Positions 9,022 through 19,008 of a DNA stretch of 64,000 nucleotides are shown piece after piece. A program made the translations under genes and the position numbers. Positions within the stretch are counted from its first letter, which is position 1, and each line of letters begins with the position of its first letter. The notes beneath the pieces were generated by a model. The model had not been told where the DNA came from and searched no databases. It was given only the letters and a program-made list of their open reading frames with translations. The DNA is from Corynebacterium sp. ES2730-CONJ (GTDB lineage: Bacteria; Actinomycetota; Actinomycetes; Mycobacteriales; Mycobacteriaceae): positions 124,001 to 188,000 of the forward strand of contig NZ_JANUXZ010000003.1 in NCBI RefSeq assembly GCF_024834055.1. Reading direction: 5' to 3'.

Positions 9022-9834
9022 ATGCGTAGCAGCAATCCAGTGCTCGCCTCTCTCCCCGCAAAAGGACAGGCGACGAATTATTACGGAGACTACCAGCAGG
9101 CCCCGACGGGTCTAGACGGTTTTGCTCCCGCGCCAGTTAGCACTGAGCGTCCTATGACTGTCGACGATGTGGTGACCAAGACTGGAATCGTTTTGGCGAT
9201 TATTGTGGCGCTAGCCGCTGTTAACTTTGGCATTGCGCTGGTAAGTCCAGCCCTTAGCATGGGACTTACGGCAGTTGGTGCCATAGGCGGTCTGGTCACT
9301 GTTCTTATTGCCACGTTCGGCAAAAAGTTTGGATCTGCACCAGTGGCTTTGGTCTATGCAGCCTTCGAAGGACTTTTCGTTGGAGGTATTTCGGTTCTAT
9401 TCTCTGGTTTCCTCGTGGGAGGAAATAACGCTGGGGCTATGATCGGTCAAGCCGTTCTGGGAACCCTAGGCGTCTTCCTGGGCATGCTCTATGCGTATAA
9501 GACTGGCGCCGTTAAGGTGACCCCGCGATTTACCAAGATTCTCACTGGGGCTATGATCGGTGTTCTGGTACTGGCGCTCGGTAACTTCATGCTCGCCATC
9601 TTGGGCGTGTCCAATGTATTGCGTGATGGTGGACCGATTGCCATTATCTTCTCCCTCGTGTGTATCGGTCTTGCTGCCATGAGCTTCCTACAGGACTTTG
9701 ATGTCGCCGAGAAACTTATCCGTCAGGGAGCACCATCAAAGATGGCGTGGGGTGTGGCTCTCGGATTAGCTGTGACCTTGGTCTGGCTCTACACCGAAAT
9801 CTTGCGGCTGCTGAGCTATTTCTCAAATCGTTAA
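9022..9834 (+). CDS. Bax inhibitor-1/YccA-family integral membrane protein
   Basis: A 270-aa protein with a polar Gly/Tyr-containing N-terminus (about 50 residues) followed by seven hydrophobic segments. The last ones contain the acidic pair typical of BI-1 proteins (MSFLQDFDVAEKLI and TLVWLYTEILRLLSYF). BI-1 relatives are proposed to be pH-sensitive ion leak channels; the role in corynebacteria is unknown. The start MRSSNPVLASLP (ATG 9022) resembles the conserved N-terminus of actinobacterial members. The GTG at 9010 is also open but lies only 2-3 nt from GAAAGGA. A terminator follows. Confidence 0.88.
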   Translation: MRSSNPVLASLPAKGQATNYYGDYQQAPTGLDGFAPAPVSTERPMTVDDVVTKTGIVLAIIVALAAVNFGIALVSPALSMGLTAVGAIGGLVTVLIATFGKKFGSAPVALVYAAFEGLFVGGISVLFSGFLVGGNNAGAMIGQAVLGTLGVFLGMLYAYKTGAVKVTPRFTKILTGAMIGVLVLALGNFMLAILGVSNVLRDGGPIAIIFSLVCIGLAAMSFLQDFDVAEKLIRQGAPSKMAWGVALGLAVTLVWLYTEILRLLSYFSNR

Positions 9835-9844
9835 AACCAAATAG

Positions 9845-9888
9845 AAATCCGGTTGCACACCACGTGATGGGGTGTAACCGGATTTTTT
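9845..9888 (+). terminator. Terminator after the BI-1-like gene
   Basis: AAATCCGGTTgCAC pairs with GTGTAACCGGATTT and is followed by a run of seven T. It runs into the end of the minus-strand lipoprotein gene. Confidence 0.9.
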
Positions 9889-10364
9889 TAACCCGTAAGC
9901 TGATAGAACAGCAGGGCTATATCGTCAACAAATACCTGACTAAAAGCCCATCCTTGCTGCGTATCAATAGGGTCAGAGAGCACTATGCTAACGCTACTGC
10001 CATCGCGCAGATTGCCTGAGCCTATCGCTGTGTCTTTAGCCCACCGGGTCCATGTGATCGAAGTGATGCTGTTCGATGAAGTACAGCTTAATTTTATGCT
10101 GCGGGGTTGAATGAGAGCTGGTCCGAGGCAATCAATATAGCCAGGTTTGTTCTGCTGTGGATGGAAACCACTATCTACCTGATTGATGAGCCGATCAAGG
10201 GGATCTTTTGCTACGGGTCGTACTAGGGGGATAGTGCTATCGAGAGACGATAGCACTTTCAACGGTAGCTCCGGGGGGTCTGGTTGCGGGGTGGAGCACG
10301 CGCTGACGGATAAGAAAACGGTTAGATATCCGCAGATACCTAACCGTTGTAGAGAAGTTCTCAT
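9888..10364 (-). CDS. Small lipoprotein of unknown function
   Basis: A 158-aa protein with an N-terminal hydrophobic stretch and lipobox VSAC (lipidated Cys at residue 23), followed by a Pro-rich linker. The mature domain has two further cysteines (YIDCLGP and KLSCTSS) and no known family motif. It starts 8 nt after the greA stop on the same strand, so it is probably co-transcribed with greA, although it has no strong Shine-Dalgarno. Confidence 0.72.
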   Translation of the reverse strand: MRTSLQRLGICGYLTVFLSVSACSTPQPDPPELPLKVLSSLDSTIPLVRPVAKDPLDRLINQVDSGFHPQQNKPGYIDCLGPALIQPRSIKLSCTSSNSITSITWTRWAKDTAIGSGNLRDGSSVSIVLSDPIDTQQGWAFSQVFVDDIALLFYQLTG

Positions 10365-10372
10365 AAAGAATA

Positions 10373-10894
10373 TTAGGCCTGGCGCGGAGTCGAGGCCTTT
10401 GTGGAGTCATAAGGCTCTGCAGATACGAGAGTCACGCTGAGGGTTGATCCACTAGGAGCAGTGTATTCGCGAGTTTCTCCTTCTTGAGCACCGATAAGTG
10501 CGGCTCCGAGAGGGGACTGTTCGGAGTAGGTTTCCAGATCTTTATTATCGGAGGCGGCAGCACGAGTACCGATGAGGAAAGTCTCTTTATCATTTTCATC
10601 ACCGTTATAATAAACGTGTACAACCGAACCGACGGCGGCTACACCTTCGACAACGGCGGAACGCTCGGTAGTGGAATTCGCGAGGATTTCGGAGATCTGC
10701 TTGATGCGAGCCTCTTCCTGATCCTGCATTTCGCGAGCGGCATCATAGCCGGCGTTTTCTTTGAGATCGCCCTCCTCGCGGCGCTCGTTGATCTCCGCAG
10801 CCACAATAGGGCGGTGCGCGATCAGGGCATTGAGCTCTTCCTCGAGCTTGGCCTTAGTTTCCGGAGTGATATATTGCTTCTGCTGCTCTGCCAT
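10373..10894 (-). CDS. greA: Transcription elongation factor GreA
   Basis: Rescues backtracked RNA polymerase by stimulating transcript cleavage. The 173-aa protein has the N-terminal coiled coil with the tip motif EGDLKENAGYDAARE (the acidic residues that reach the polymerase active site) and a C-terminal FKBP-like domain (SPLGAALIGAQEGETREYTAPSG). ATG 10894 (MAEQQKQYITPE) is chosen because a longer start would add 14 residues not found in GreA. It is the middle gene of DUF4307-greA-lipoprotein, the arrangement usual beside mca in Mycobacteriales. Confidence 0.96.
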   Translation of the reverse strand: MAEQQKQYITPETKAKLEEELNALIAHRPIVAAEINERREEGDLKENAGYDAAREMQDQEEARIKQISEILANSTTERSAVVEGVAAVGSVVHVYYNGDENDKETFLIGTRAAASDNKDLETYSEQSPLGAALIGAQEGETREYTAPSGSTLSVTLVSAEPYDSTKASTPRQA

Positions 10895-11040
10895 GTCACA
10901 CGAACCTTTGCATAGTGATAAATAGAGACGCCCCAACTCCCAAAAATTTGAGGAGCGATGCGGGGCCTAGGATTTCTGTAGTCTAAGTAGTCGGAGGAGA
11001 TTCTACCAAATATTGACGCGGAATAGTGCTGTCGCGAGTA

Positions 11041-11469
11041 TTAGGGTGCTTTCTGCTCTAAGTAGAATGGAATAGAGTCACTGCAGCCATAGGCGGCTCC
11101 TGCTACTGCGCGCTCGCGCGTGGGAATATTGATATTCCACCGAGCGATATTTTGCCCACCAGCGGGAACAAATACTTCGCGCCGGCCCACCTCGGCCATA
11201 TCAAAGTTGAGTGCCGTCACAATGCAGTAGGCGGGTTGGGAGGTATCTTTACGGGTGATATCAGCGATGACAGTTATATTCTCATCATTAATGGGCTCGG
11301 CGTTGACAAATTGAATCGTGATTGGTTGCGATTGTGCAGTCTGGAGGTATTTGGCGAAAGCGACTGCGAAGCCGATAACTAAAACCAAAATGGCAATAGC
11401 CATGAGCTTCCCCGTCATCGACGATTGCGATTCCTTGGGCTCGGCGGCATATCTACTGCGCATGGTCAC
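11041..11469 (-). CDS. DUF4307 membrane protein
   Basis: A ~142-aa bitopic protein: a short cytoplasmic N-terminus with the RSRYA motif, one membrane helix (LMAIAILVLVIGFAVAFAKYL), and an extracytoplasmic beta-rich domain with two cysteines (PAYCIVTAL and AYGCSDS) that probably pair. The family is conserved beside greA and mca in Mycobacteriales; function unknown. GTG 11469 fits the AAGGAG 9 nt upstream; an ATG two codons later is also possible. It is transcribed away from mca. Confidence 0.85.
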   Translation of the reverse strand: MTMRSRYAAEPKESQSSMTGKLMAIAILVLVIGFAVAFAKYLQTAQSQPITIQFVNAEPINDENITVIADITRKDTSQPAYCIVTALNFDMAEVGRREVFVPAGGQNIARWNINIPTRERAVAGAAYGCSDSIPFYLEQKAP

Positions 11470-11732
11470 AGCTAAATTCTCCTTCACCACGGCTGTGATC
11501 AAGGTTAGGATTTAGGATCCAGCCGTCCGTGGTTAACAAATCCGGGGTTAGCTCATAGTGTAGACGTTTTCGTTGCAGAAGCCGTCATTATCCATAGGCG
11601 TATAGCCAAATACGTATATAATTGGGGACTTGTCAACTTCTACCTGATAGATAAAATAGGTGGATTGGTCTCCTCTATGACAATCTTGGAGGGACTAACT
11701 CACCAGCAAAAGTATAGTGAAAAGGACAACCG

Positions 11733-12611
11733 ATGACCCATTGCCTTCCTAAAATTCTTGCCATCCATGCCCATCCTGATGATGAATCGAGTAAAGGGGC
11801 TGCCACGATGGCCCGTTATATCTCGGAAGGACACGAGGTATTGGTGGTGAGCTGCACGGGCGGCGAGCGCGGAGATATTCTTAATCCAGCGATGGATCGG
11901 CCTGGAATTAAAGAAAATATTCGCGAAGTCCGAAAGGACGAAATGGCGAAAGCGGCCGCGGTTTTAGGGGTTGAGCATCGTTGGTTGGGCTACGAAGATT
12001 CTGGTCTCCCTCAGGGCGATCCATTGCCGCCTCTCCCAGAGGGCTGCTTTGCGCTCGTCGACTCCGATGAGATAACTCAAAAGCTTGTAAAAATTATTCG
12101 TGAATTTAAACCTGAAGTGATTTTGACCTATGACGAAAACGGCGGCTATCCGCACCCCGATCACCTGAAAGTGCATGAAGTCTCGCTCATGGCCTGGGAA
12201 TATGCTGGAAACCCCCAATATCACCCCGAGCTTGGAGCCCCCTTTACCCCCCTGAAGCTGTACTATACACACGGCTTTGTAGTTCAACGCCTGCAGCTTT
12301 TCCACGAGCTTGCCTCGCGTGACGGGGCCCAAAGCCCCTATGGTGACATTTTGGAGCACTTTAAAGAAAACGGAGCCGACCTCATGAAGCGCGTGACCAC
12401 ACGAGTGGAGTGCAGCGATTTCTTCGATGCTCGCGATGCCGCACTGCGCGCTCATGCGACTCAGATCGATCCGGATGGTCTCTTCTTTTTTACCCCTGTG
12501 GACGTGCAACGCGAATACTGGCCGACCGAAGAATTCGAGTTGGCATTTAGCCGTGTGCCCAGTTCGCTTCCCGAAACCGATCTATTCGCTGGACTTGATA
12601 GTCAAAACTAA
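11733..12611 (+). CDS. mca: Mycothiol S-conjugate amidase
   Basis: Cleaves mycothiol S-conjugates of toxins and antibiotics to release a mercapturic acid for export and GlcN-Ins for recycling. The 292-aa LmbE-family protein has zinc ligands in HAHPDDE (H14 and D17) and GGYPHPDH (H144), plus GGERGDILNPAMD. The length and the extended C-terminal region favour Mca over the deacetylase MshB. AAAAGGAC precedes ATG 11733. The 263-bp upstream gap, shared with DUF4307, holds the divergent promoters. Confidence 0.93.
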   Translation: MTHCLPKILAIHAHPDDESSKGAATMARYISEGHEVLVVSCTGGERGDILNPAMDRPGIKENIREVRKDEMAKAAAVLGVEHRWLGYEDSGLPQGDPLPPLPEGCFALVDSDEITQKLVKIIREFKPEVILTYDENGGYPHPDHLKVHEVSLMAWEYAGNPQYHPELGAPFTPLKLYYTHGFVVQRLQLFHELASRDGAQSPYGDILEHFKENGADLMKRVTTRVECSDFFDARDAALRAHATQIDPDGLFFFTPVDVQREYWPTEEFELAFSRVPSSLPETDLFAGLDSQN

Positions 12612-12890
12612 CTATAAAGAGAGCCCTTGGCAATAAGTTATGGCCCGGAATCATCAACGTGACAGGATTCATGTCTGATGCTCCCAACGCGGTGAGCTGC
12701 GGCGGAGAGGGACCTCTCGCACTCGTTTGAGAGCTGCATTGAGATGAGGATACCCACCACGGGCGGGTGTGCGGATATACTTAATGCTCGATAGGGTAGT
12801 GGCGGGCAGTTAAATCGCTGAAGACAGCATTAGTTGCGATGCCTCACACTAAGTGTCTCAATACCAGCACAGACTTTGGGAGTATATCCG

Positions 12891-13166
12891 GTGGATTTTT
12901 CATCTGTGATCTTTTTAGCGCAGCAGGGTCCAGGACCCGTCGGCAGCGAATTTGGCAAGGCATCACCAATCGGCTGGTTCGTTTTGGTAGCTCTAGTCGT
13001 CGCGGTGCTATTCATCGGTTGGGCTTTTCATCGACGCTACTCACGCCTGAATCGACGCCGGCTTTTTGCTGAGGAACACCAAATTGATCCATTTGATGCT
13101 GGCGCTCTGGATCGAGCGATGGCAGAAGCCGGCCTTCTTGACCAGCGCAAAAAGCATTGGTTCTAG
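12891..13166 (+). CDS. Small membrane protein downstream of mca
   Basis: A 91-aa protein with one membrane helix (PIGWFVLVALVVAVLFIGWAF) after a Pro/Gly-rich extracytoplasmic start. The cytoplasmic tail is basic, then acidic (FAEEHQIDPFDAGALDRAMAEAGLLDQRKKHWF). The family is conserved between mca and the short-chain cis-prenyltransferase in Mycobacteriales; role unknown. GTG 12891 is chosen for the GGGAG 8 nt upstream. The 279 bp before it hold no convincing gene. Its stop is 5 nt before the next start. Confidence 0.75.
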   Translation: MDFSSVIFLAQQGPGPVGSEFGKASPIGWFVLVALVVAVLFIGWAFHRRYSRLNRRRLFAEEHQIDPFDAGALDRAMAEAGLLDQRKKHWF

Positions 13167-13171
13167 GGTCG

Positions 13172-13945
13172 ATGAGATTTTCTCTCCCCTCGCTCCTTTA
13201 TCCTCTATACGAACGCCGCCTCCTGTGTGAAATCGCCGATGTGGAACAACCAAGCCATGTCGCCATCATGTGCGATGGAAACAGACGGTGGGCGCGGGAA
13301 GCCGGCTTCATTGATGTCAGCCAAGGGCATCGAGTGGGCGCTAAGAAGATTGGTGAGCTAGTGTCCTGGTGCAAGGGAACCAAAATCAAATCGGTTACTG
13401 TCTACCTCCTATCGACTGAAAATCTGGAGCGCAGCCCTGATGAATTGCAGTTACTGCTCGATATCATTGGCGATGTTGTCGATGAGCTAGCCGCCCCGCA
13501 GCGTGACTGTGTCGTTCGCCTGGTGGGACACCTCGACTTACTGCCAGAGCATATTGCAGCGCGGTTGCAAAAAGCATCTCATAAAACTTTGGAACACTGT
13601 GGGGTTACAGTGAATGTGGCCGTGGGTTATGGTGGGCGCCAAGAGATTGTGGATGCGGTCCGCGCTGTGATCGCAGATGCCGCCACCCAGGGAATATCCG
13701 CAGCTGAGATGGCTCGACAGATTAGTGCTGAATCCATTTCCTCTCACCTGTATACCTCAGGCCAGCCTGATCCTGACCTGGTTATCAGAACTTCCGGTGA
13801 ACAACGTTTATCTGGTTTTATGCTGTGGCAGTCCGCGTATTCCGAGATTTGGTTCACCGATACCTATTGGCCTGCCTTCCGACGGCTCGACTTTTTAAGA
13901 GCATTGCGTGACTACTCCAAACGCTCTCGCCGCTTCGGAAAATAA
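13172..13945 (+). CDS. uppS: Cis-prenyltransferase (short-chain Z-isoprenyl/undecaprenyl diphosphate synthase family)
   Basis: Condenses isopentenyl diphosphate in the cis configuration for polyprenyl phosphate carriers of the cell envelope. The 257-aa protein carries the family hallmarks: VAIMCDGNRRWAREAG (diphosphate-binding Asp), GHRVGAKK, VTVYLLSTENLERSP, VNVAVGYGGRQEIVDA, and the C-terminal PDPDLVIRTSGEQRLSGFMLWQSAYSE. Its position after mca matches the mycobacterial Z-farnesyl diphosphate synthase (Rv1086 type), so it may be the short-chain enzyme rather than the main UppS. ATG 13172 is chosen over an in-frame TTG at 13157. Confidence 0.9.
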   Translation: MRFSLPSLLYPLYERRLLCEIADVEQPSHVAIMCDGNRRWAREAGFIDVSQGHRVGAKKIGELVSWCKGTKIKSVTVYLLSTENLERSPDELQLLLDIIGDVVDELAAPQRDCVVRLVGHLDLLPEHIAARLQKASHKTLEHCGVTVNVAVGYGGRQEIVDAVRAVIADAATQGISAAEMARQISAESISSHLYTSGQPDPDLVIRTSGEQRLSGFMLWQSAYSEIWFTDTYWPAFRRLDFLRALRDYSKRSRRFGK

Positions 13946-13985
13946 CATTCTTTAAGTAGACAACACTCGAAGGAGTGAGCAGCTC

Positions 13986-14489
13986 TTGACCACACCCGTA
14001 GCCCATATCCGCTATGACTCCCAATACGGATCCAGCAGGGATTACGCCGAGGAATTAGCTCAGCGTTTGAGTACCCATGCTCACACCTTAGATGCAGCCG
14101 TGCCGAAAGACGGCCAGCCGGTCGTCTTCTTCAGTTTTATTCACGGGCCGGTGATCCCCGCCGTGGAGGGGGCCGCGGCTTTAGGCGAGTACCAGCCCCC
14201 GATTGCGCTCGCTGTGGTCGGTATGTCTCCCGTTGACTATGCGCGGGAAAAAGACAGCCTGGCACGTCTCGCCCCGCATTATCAACGTTTTTACCTTCCC
14301 GGTAGGCTGATCTATTCTCAACTTTCCACCAAGCACAAAACTATGATGCGAGCTCTAGCAGCAGGCATTGCTCTCAAACCCCTGAGGAACCCGGCCGAGC
14401 AAAATATATTGGATACCTTTGGACGTGATATCGATCTAGTTAACTTCGCGGAGTTAGACCCCATCGAACAGTGGATCAATTCTTTCTAG
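13986..14489 (+). CDS. Flavodoxin-like protein
   Basis: A 167-aa cytoplasmic protein with the layout of a flavodoxin domain: [19 protein letters not shown] at the start corresponds to the FMN phosphate loop (usually TxTGxT), followed by [21 protein letters not shown] and [10 protein letters not shown]. It resembles HemG-type or menaquinone-linked flavodoxin proteins, but the redox partner is not evident. The start is TTG 13986 with AAGGAG 10 nt upstream. Its stop codon overlaps the stop codon of convergent coaA. Confidence 0.72.
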   Translation: MTTPVAHIRYDSQYGSSRDYAEELAQRLSTHAHTLDAAVPKDGQPVVFFSFIHGPVIPAVEGAAALGEYQPPIALAVVGMSPVDYAREKDSLARLAPHYQRFYLPGRLIYSQLSTKHKTMMRALAAGIALKPLRNPAEQNILDTFGRDIDLVNFAELDPIEQWINSF

Positions 14490-15412
14490 ACTTTGCGCAT
14501 GCGCACGTGCTGCACACTGTGGTCGGCGCCCTTGACCAACACCAGTGAAGCCCTCGCACGGGTAGGCAGAATATTCTCTACCAGGTTGGGCAGGTTAATC
14601 GTTTGCCAGATACTGCGGGCTTGAGCGGTGGCTTCCTCATCGCCAAGATCAGCAAAATGCCGAAAGTGGGAGTCAGGCTCTTTAAACGAGGAATAGCGCA
14701 GCTCCAGGAAACGATTGATATACCATTGTTCGATGTCCCCGCTCTCCGCGTCCACATAGACAGAAAAGTCGAATAGGTCGGATATTGCTAGGTTCGGACT
14801 CGGCTGTAAAACGTTGAGCCCCTCCACAATAAGAATATCGGGACGTGAAACTACGTGGTAGGTCTCGGGTACTCGGTCGTAGAGAGTATGCGAATAAACC
14901 GGTGCATGCACAGGTGCCTTGCCCGCTTTCACATCACTCACAAAACGCAAGAGCGCGCGTTGATCATAGGTTTCGGGGTAGCCCTTGCGTTCCATGAGAC
15001 CGCGCCGCCTTAGCTCACGGGCTGGATAAAGGAATCCATCGGTAGTGACAAGATCTACATGTGGGTGGTTGGGCCAGCGTTGCAGGAGAACTTGCAATAA
15101 TCGCGCAGTCGTCGATTTGCCGACGGCTACCGACCCCGCGATACCAATGACGAAAGGGACGTGTTCTGGACCTTCGCCGAGAAAGGTATGGGTAGCTGCG
15201 TGCAACCCTTGGCGTGCTGCAACCTGCAGGTGGATCAAACGAGAGATGGGAAGGTAGACTTCGGCGACCTCTTCGATATCGAGGTTTTCTCCGATGCCTC
15301 GAAGTTGCTCAACCTCGTGTTCGCTGAGAACTTGGGGAAAAGACTTTCTCAGGTATCGCCAGGATTCGCGATCGAATTCCAGATAGGGACTACCTATTTT
15401 TGCGCGGGACAT
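14486..15412 (-). CDS. coaA: Type I pantothenate kinase
   Basis: Phosphorylates pantothenate, the first and regulated step of CoA synthesis. The 308-aa protein has the P-loop [15 protein letters not shown], then [10 protein letters not shown] and [26 protein letters not shown] and the [12 protein letters not shown] strand, all classic for bacterial CoaA. ATG 15412 ([16 protein letters not shown]) is preferred; the longer frame to 15439 adds unconserved residues. The 217 bp before glyA hold the divergent promoters. Confidence 0.96.
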   Translation of the reverse strand: MSRAKIGSPYLEFDRESWRYLRKSFPQVLSEHEVEQLRGIGENLDIEEVAEVYLPISRLIHLQVAARQGLHAATHTFLGEGPEHVPFVIGIAGSVAVGKSTTARLLQVLLQRWPNHPHVDLVTTDGFLYPARELRRRGLMERKGYPETYDQRALLRFVSDVKAGKAPVHAPVYSHTLYDRVPETYHVVSRPDILIVEGLNVLQPSPNLAISDLFDFSVYVDAESGDIEQWYINRFLELRYSSFKEPDSHFRHFADLGDEEATAQARSIWQTINLPNLVENILPTRARASLVLVKGADHSVQHVRMRKV

Positions 15413-15629
15413 AAACCTAAATTGTGCCAACCACAGCATAAGAAGGGCAAACTGGTTGAAACTAAAAATACGAAGCGCTCCCGTCGCAGGGGAACGTGAG
15501 TATATTCTTAGATCTGAGCCTTAAAGATCCCCAACCCTTTCCATCACTGACCGCTGGTACCCTGAATTCTTAGGTTGGATCACGATAAAGAAGAGCTCAA
15601 TTGAAAGAGAAAGGTTCCATAAAGCCCTC

Positions 15630-16913
15630 ATGTCTAATGATATTCGCTACCAATCCCTTGCTGAATTAGATCCAGATATTGCCGAGGCGATTTCGGGAGA
15701 GCTCTCGAGACAGCGCTCCACCCTCGAAATGATTGCCTCAGAGAATTTTGTTCCCCGTGCCGTGCTGCAGGCGCAAGGTTCTGTCTTTACTAACAAATAT
15801 GCCGAAGGATATCCAGGTCGCCGTTATTACGGTGGCTGCGAGCACGCCGATGTCGTGGAAGATCTAGCCCGATCACGAGCTAAGGACCTTTTTGGTGCAG
15901 AATTTGCCAATGTCCAGCCCCACGCGGGTGCCCAGGCCAATGCCGCGGTGCTCATGGCGCTCGCTCAGCCAGGGGATAAGATCATGGGTCTGTCCTTAGC
16001 GCACGGTGGTCACCTCACGCACGGCATGAAGCTCAATTTTTCCGGCAGATTCTATGAGGTTGCAGCCTATGGGGTCGATCCGCACACATTCCGAGTGGAT
16101 ATGGATCAAGTACGCGATATGGCCCTCAAGGAGCGACCTCAGGTTCTCATCGCTGGTTGGTCTGCGTATCCGCGACATCTCGATTTTGCCGCCTTCAGGG
16201 ATATCGCCGATGAAGTAGGGGCCAAATTATGGGTCGATATGGCGCATTTTGCTGGGCTCGTTGCAGCAGGCGTTCACCCGAGCCCCGTGCCCTATGCCGA
16301 CGTGGTGTCCACGACAGTACACAAGACTTTGGGCGGACCCCGCTCCGGTATTATTTTAGCCAAACAGGACTACGCCAAGGCTCTAAATTCCAGCGTCTTC
16401 CCGGGACAGCAGGGCGGCCCTTTGGTGCACGCGATTGCCGCAAAAGCGGTAGCCATGAAGATTGCGGCCACTTCTGAATTCGCCGAGCGCCAACATCGCA
16501 CGCTCGATGGTGCCAAAGTTCTAGCCGAACGCCTGATGCAAAACGATTGCACCCGCGCGGGAGTCGATGTATTAACCGGTGGAACCGATGTCCACCTTGC
16601 ACTTGTGGATCTGCGCAATTCTCAGCTCAATGGGCAAGAAGCCGAGGATCTGCTGCATGAAGCGGGAATTACCGTCAACCGCAATGCCGTCCCATTCGAT
16701 CCGCGCCCACCGATGGTAACTTCCGGCCTGCGCATTGGTACCCCGGCCCTAGCTACGCGCGGCTTCGACCACGACGCCTTTGCGGAGGTAGCAGACATCA
16801 TCGCAGCGGCTCTAACCGGATCGGAAAATCTCACAAACCTACGCGAGCGAGTTGATGCTCTCACGAAAAAATTCCCCCTCTATCCAGGTCTAGAAGATTG
16901 GAAGATGTTTTAA
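15630..16913 (+). CDS. glyA: Serine hydroxymethyltransferase
   Basis: Interconverts serine and glycine with transfer of the one-carbon unit to tetrahydrofolate. The 427-aa PLP enzyme shows the PLP lysine at K232 in [14 protein letters not shown], along with [44 protein letters not shown] and [14 protein letters not shown]. It has its own promoter region and terminator and sits next to the folate genes pabAB/pabC, which fits a one-carbon theme. Confidence 0.97.
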   Translation: MSNDIRYQSLAELDPDIAEAISGELSRQRSTLEMIASENFVPRAVLQAQGSVFTNKYAEGYPGRRYYGGCEHADVVEDLARSRAKDLFGAEFANVQPHAGAQANAAVLMALAQPGDKIMGLSLAHGGHLTHGMKLNFSGRFYEVAAYGVDPHTFRVDMDQVRDMALKERPQVLIAGWSAYPRHLDFAAFRDIADEVGAKLWVDMAHFAGLVAAGVHPSPVPYADVVSTTVHKTLGGPRSGIILAKQDYAKALNSSVFPGQQGGPLVHAIAAKAVAMKIAATSEFAERQHRTLDGAKVLAERLMQNDCTRAGVDVLTGGTDVHLALVDLRNSQLNGQEAEDLLHEAGITVNRNAVPFDPRPPMVTSGLRIGTPALATRGFDHDAFAEVADIIAAALTGSENLTNLRERVDALTKKFPLYPGLEDWKMF

Positions 16914-16930
16914 AAATCTCTGAAAATCCG

Positions 16931-16978
16931 AGCCCCGTTGCCTAGAGAAAGTTAAACCTCGGGCAGCGGGGCTTTATT
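16931..16978 (+). terminator. glyA terminator
   Basis: AGCCCCGTTGCC (16931-16942) pairs with GGGCAGCGGGGCT (16961-16973), one G-U pair, then TTATT. Confidence 0.88.
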
Positions 16979-17013
16979 GTCAAAACCCGTGGACCTCGTC
17001 TACCTTAGCTGAT

Positions 17014-19008
17014 GTGCATATCATTATCGTCGATCACCAAGATTCATTTACCTATAACGTGCACACGTATATCCTGGATATTCTCCCCAGCGCCCGTGTC
17101 GATGTCATTGATTTTCGAGATATGACGGTGGCGCTGGCAGATACGGCAGATGCCATCATTCTCTCGCCTGGTCCTGGAGCAGTCGAGAACTCGCAAGATA
17201 TTGGCAATAGCCTCGAGATTATCCGCCACAGTATAACCCCATTACTTGGTGTCTGTCTGGGGCACCAAGCGCTAGGCTTCGCCTACGGAGCCCAGTCAAT
17301 ACTGGCCCCCACGCCCATGCACGGCCGCACGAGCTGGATCAAGCATGATGGCCAAGACCTCTTTGCCGGTTTAACATCCCCTTTGGAAGTAGTTCGCTAT
17401 CACTCCAGAGCCATCACCAATATTCCTGCTGAATTTGACATCACAGCGCGCGCCGATGACACCACGATCATGGCAATCAGGCATCGCAGCAAACCCCAAT
17501 GGGGTGTCCAATTCCACCCCGAATCCATTGGGGGTTTCGACGGACACCGCTTGATCGAGAATTTTCTCAATCTCGCGAAAAACCATAAAAATTCCTCATC
17601 TCAATGCACGGTCGCACACCCCGCCCCACCAAAGCCCATAGCCAAAGTACACTCAGGCTATCGGGTAGAGGTTAAGACTATCGAGGGCTGCGTGGATCCT
17701 CTCAACATAACAGCTGATCCTGTGTATCTTCTCGATTCCACCGATCCGCACCACCGTGATGGTCGCTGGAGTTATCTCGGTATCAAGGGCGGTCCTTTCG
17801 CCCGAGAAGTCCAAGGGTGGGGTGCTGCCCGAAATCCCGGAGGGCAGGGTAATATCGAGCTTTTGGAAGATGCTCTGATTCACGCAGACACCTCCGCGGT
17901 CAGAGACCTAGAACTTAGCTTTAGCCTCGGCTTCGTGGGCTATTTTGGCTACGAGGTTCATGACGCGCTCAATCCCGAGGATCATCCAGCAGCCCTGCAC
18001 TTTGTACTCAGTGACAGAGCTCTAGCGTTTGACCATCGAAGTAAGAAAACTCATATCCTCTATCTCACCAAAGAGGGTGCAGCCAAGGCGAATCTCGCTC
18101 AGCACCACTGGGCACGCAGAATGGCGCAGACAGTGAGCGCTACATCACCTCATTATTTTCCAACGAACATAGGAAAACTCACAGCCTGGCATTCGGAAGT
18201 TGAATACCTAGCTGCCATTCAGCGTGCCCAAGAGTATATTGCGGAGGGAGATTCCTATGAGGTGTGTTTGACTACGCAACTTACGGCAACCATCGATAGT
18301 TTCGACCCGAGGAGTTGTTATGCACAATTTCGCAACCGCACTCCGCTAGGAGCTTGGCTCAATTTTTCCAACACCCAAGTAATGTCAAGTTCGCCTGAGC
18401 GATTCCTCCACTGCGATCAAGATGGCGTGATAGAGTCTCGCCCCATCAAAGGGACAAGGGCTCGCAGCTACGACCCGCGGGAGGATCAAGCCCTTAGAAA
18501 CGATTTACTGTCTCACCCAAAAGACCGTGCCGAAAATCTTATGATTGTGGATCTAGTACGCAATGACCTCGCTCGCATTGCCCAGCCCGGGACGGTAGTA
18601 GCGGCTCCTCTTTTTGAAGTGGAGAGTTTCGCGAGTACCCATCAGCTCGTGAGCACTGTGCGCGCACAGCGCGCGCCGGGAGTGGGTATCTCTGAGATTA
18701 TGCGAGCGACGTTTCCAGGCGGTTCGATGACGGGCGCACCTAAAGAGCGAACAATGCGCATTATCTCAGAACTGGAGAAGGGGCCACGCGGTATTTATTC
18801 GGGCGCGCTGGGCTATTTTAGCTGCGACGGCCAGTTTGATCTCTCCATGGTGATTCGAACCTTAGTTATCTCAGGTGGCCAGGCGCGCTATGGAGTGGGA
18901 GGGGCGATTGTTGCCCAGTCTGATCCCGTAGCGGAATATGCTGAGATTATGACCAAAGCCCGACCCCTAACCGACAGTGTGGCGCAGGATTTCCCTCGTG
19001 GACATTGA
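17014..19008 (+). CDS. pabAB: Fused aminodeoxychorismate synthase (PabA-PabB)
   Basis: Makes 4-amino-4-deoxychorismate from chorismate and glutamine for folate. The 664-aa fusion has an N-terminal class I glutamine amidotransferase (nucleophile C81 in GVCLGHQAL, H168 and E170 in FHPE) and a C-terminal chorismate-binding domain. The latter carries ESRPIKGTRAR, ENLMIVDLVRNDLARI and FPGGSMTGAPKERTM, the pattern of PabB/TrpE. The fused form and the pabC neighbour favour PabAB over anthranilate synthase. GTG 17014 follows a TACCTT box by 7 nt, so the mRNA is probably leaderless. Confidence 0.94.
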   Translation: MHIIIVDHQDSFTYNVHTYILDILPSARVDVIDFRDMTVALADTADAIILSPGPGAVENSQDIGNSLEIIRHSITPLLGVCLGHQALGFAYGAQSILAPTPMHGRTSWIKHDGQDLFAGLTSPLEVVRYHSRAITNIPAEFDITARADDTTIMAIRHRSKPQWGVQFHPESIGGFDGHRLIENFLNLAKNHKNSSSQCTVAHPAPPKPIAKVHSGYRVEVKTIEGCVDPLNITADPVYLLDSTDPHHRDGRWSYLGIKGGPFAREVQGWGAARNPGGQGNIELLEDALIHADTSAVRDLELSFSLGFVGYFGYEVHDALNPEDHPAALHFVLSDRALAFDHRSKKTHILYLTKEGAAKANLAQHHWARRMAQTVSATSPHYFPTNIGKLTAWHSEVEYLAAIQRAQEYIAEGDSYEVCLTTQLTATIDSFDPRSCYAQFRNRTPLGAWLNFSNTQVMSSSPERFLHCDQDGVIESRPIKGTRARSYDPREDQALRNDLLSHPKDRAENLMIVDLVRNDLARIAQPGTVVAAPLFEVESFASTHQLVSTVRAQRAPGVGISEIMRATFPGGSMTGAPKERTMRIISELEKGPRGIYSGALGYFSCDGQFDLSMVIRTLVISGGQARYGVGGAIVAQSDPVAEYAEIMTKARPLTDSVAQDFPRGH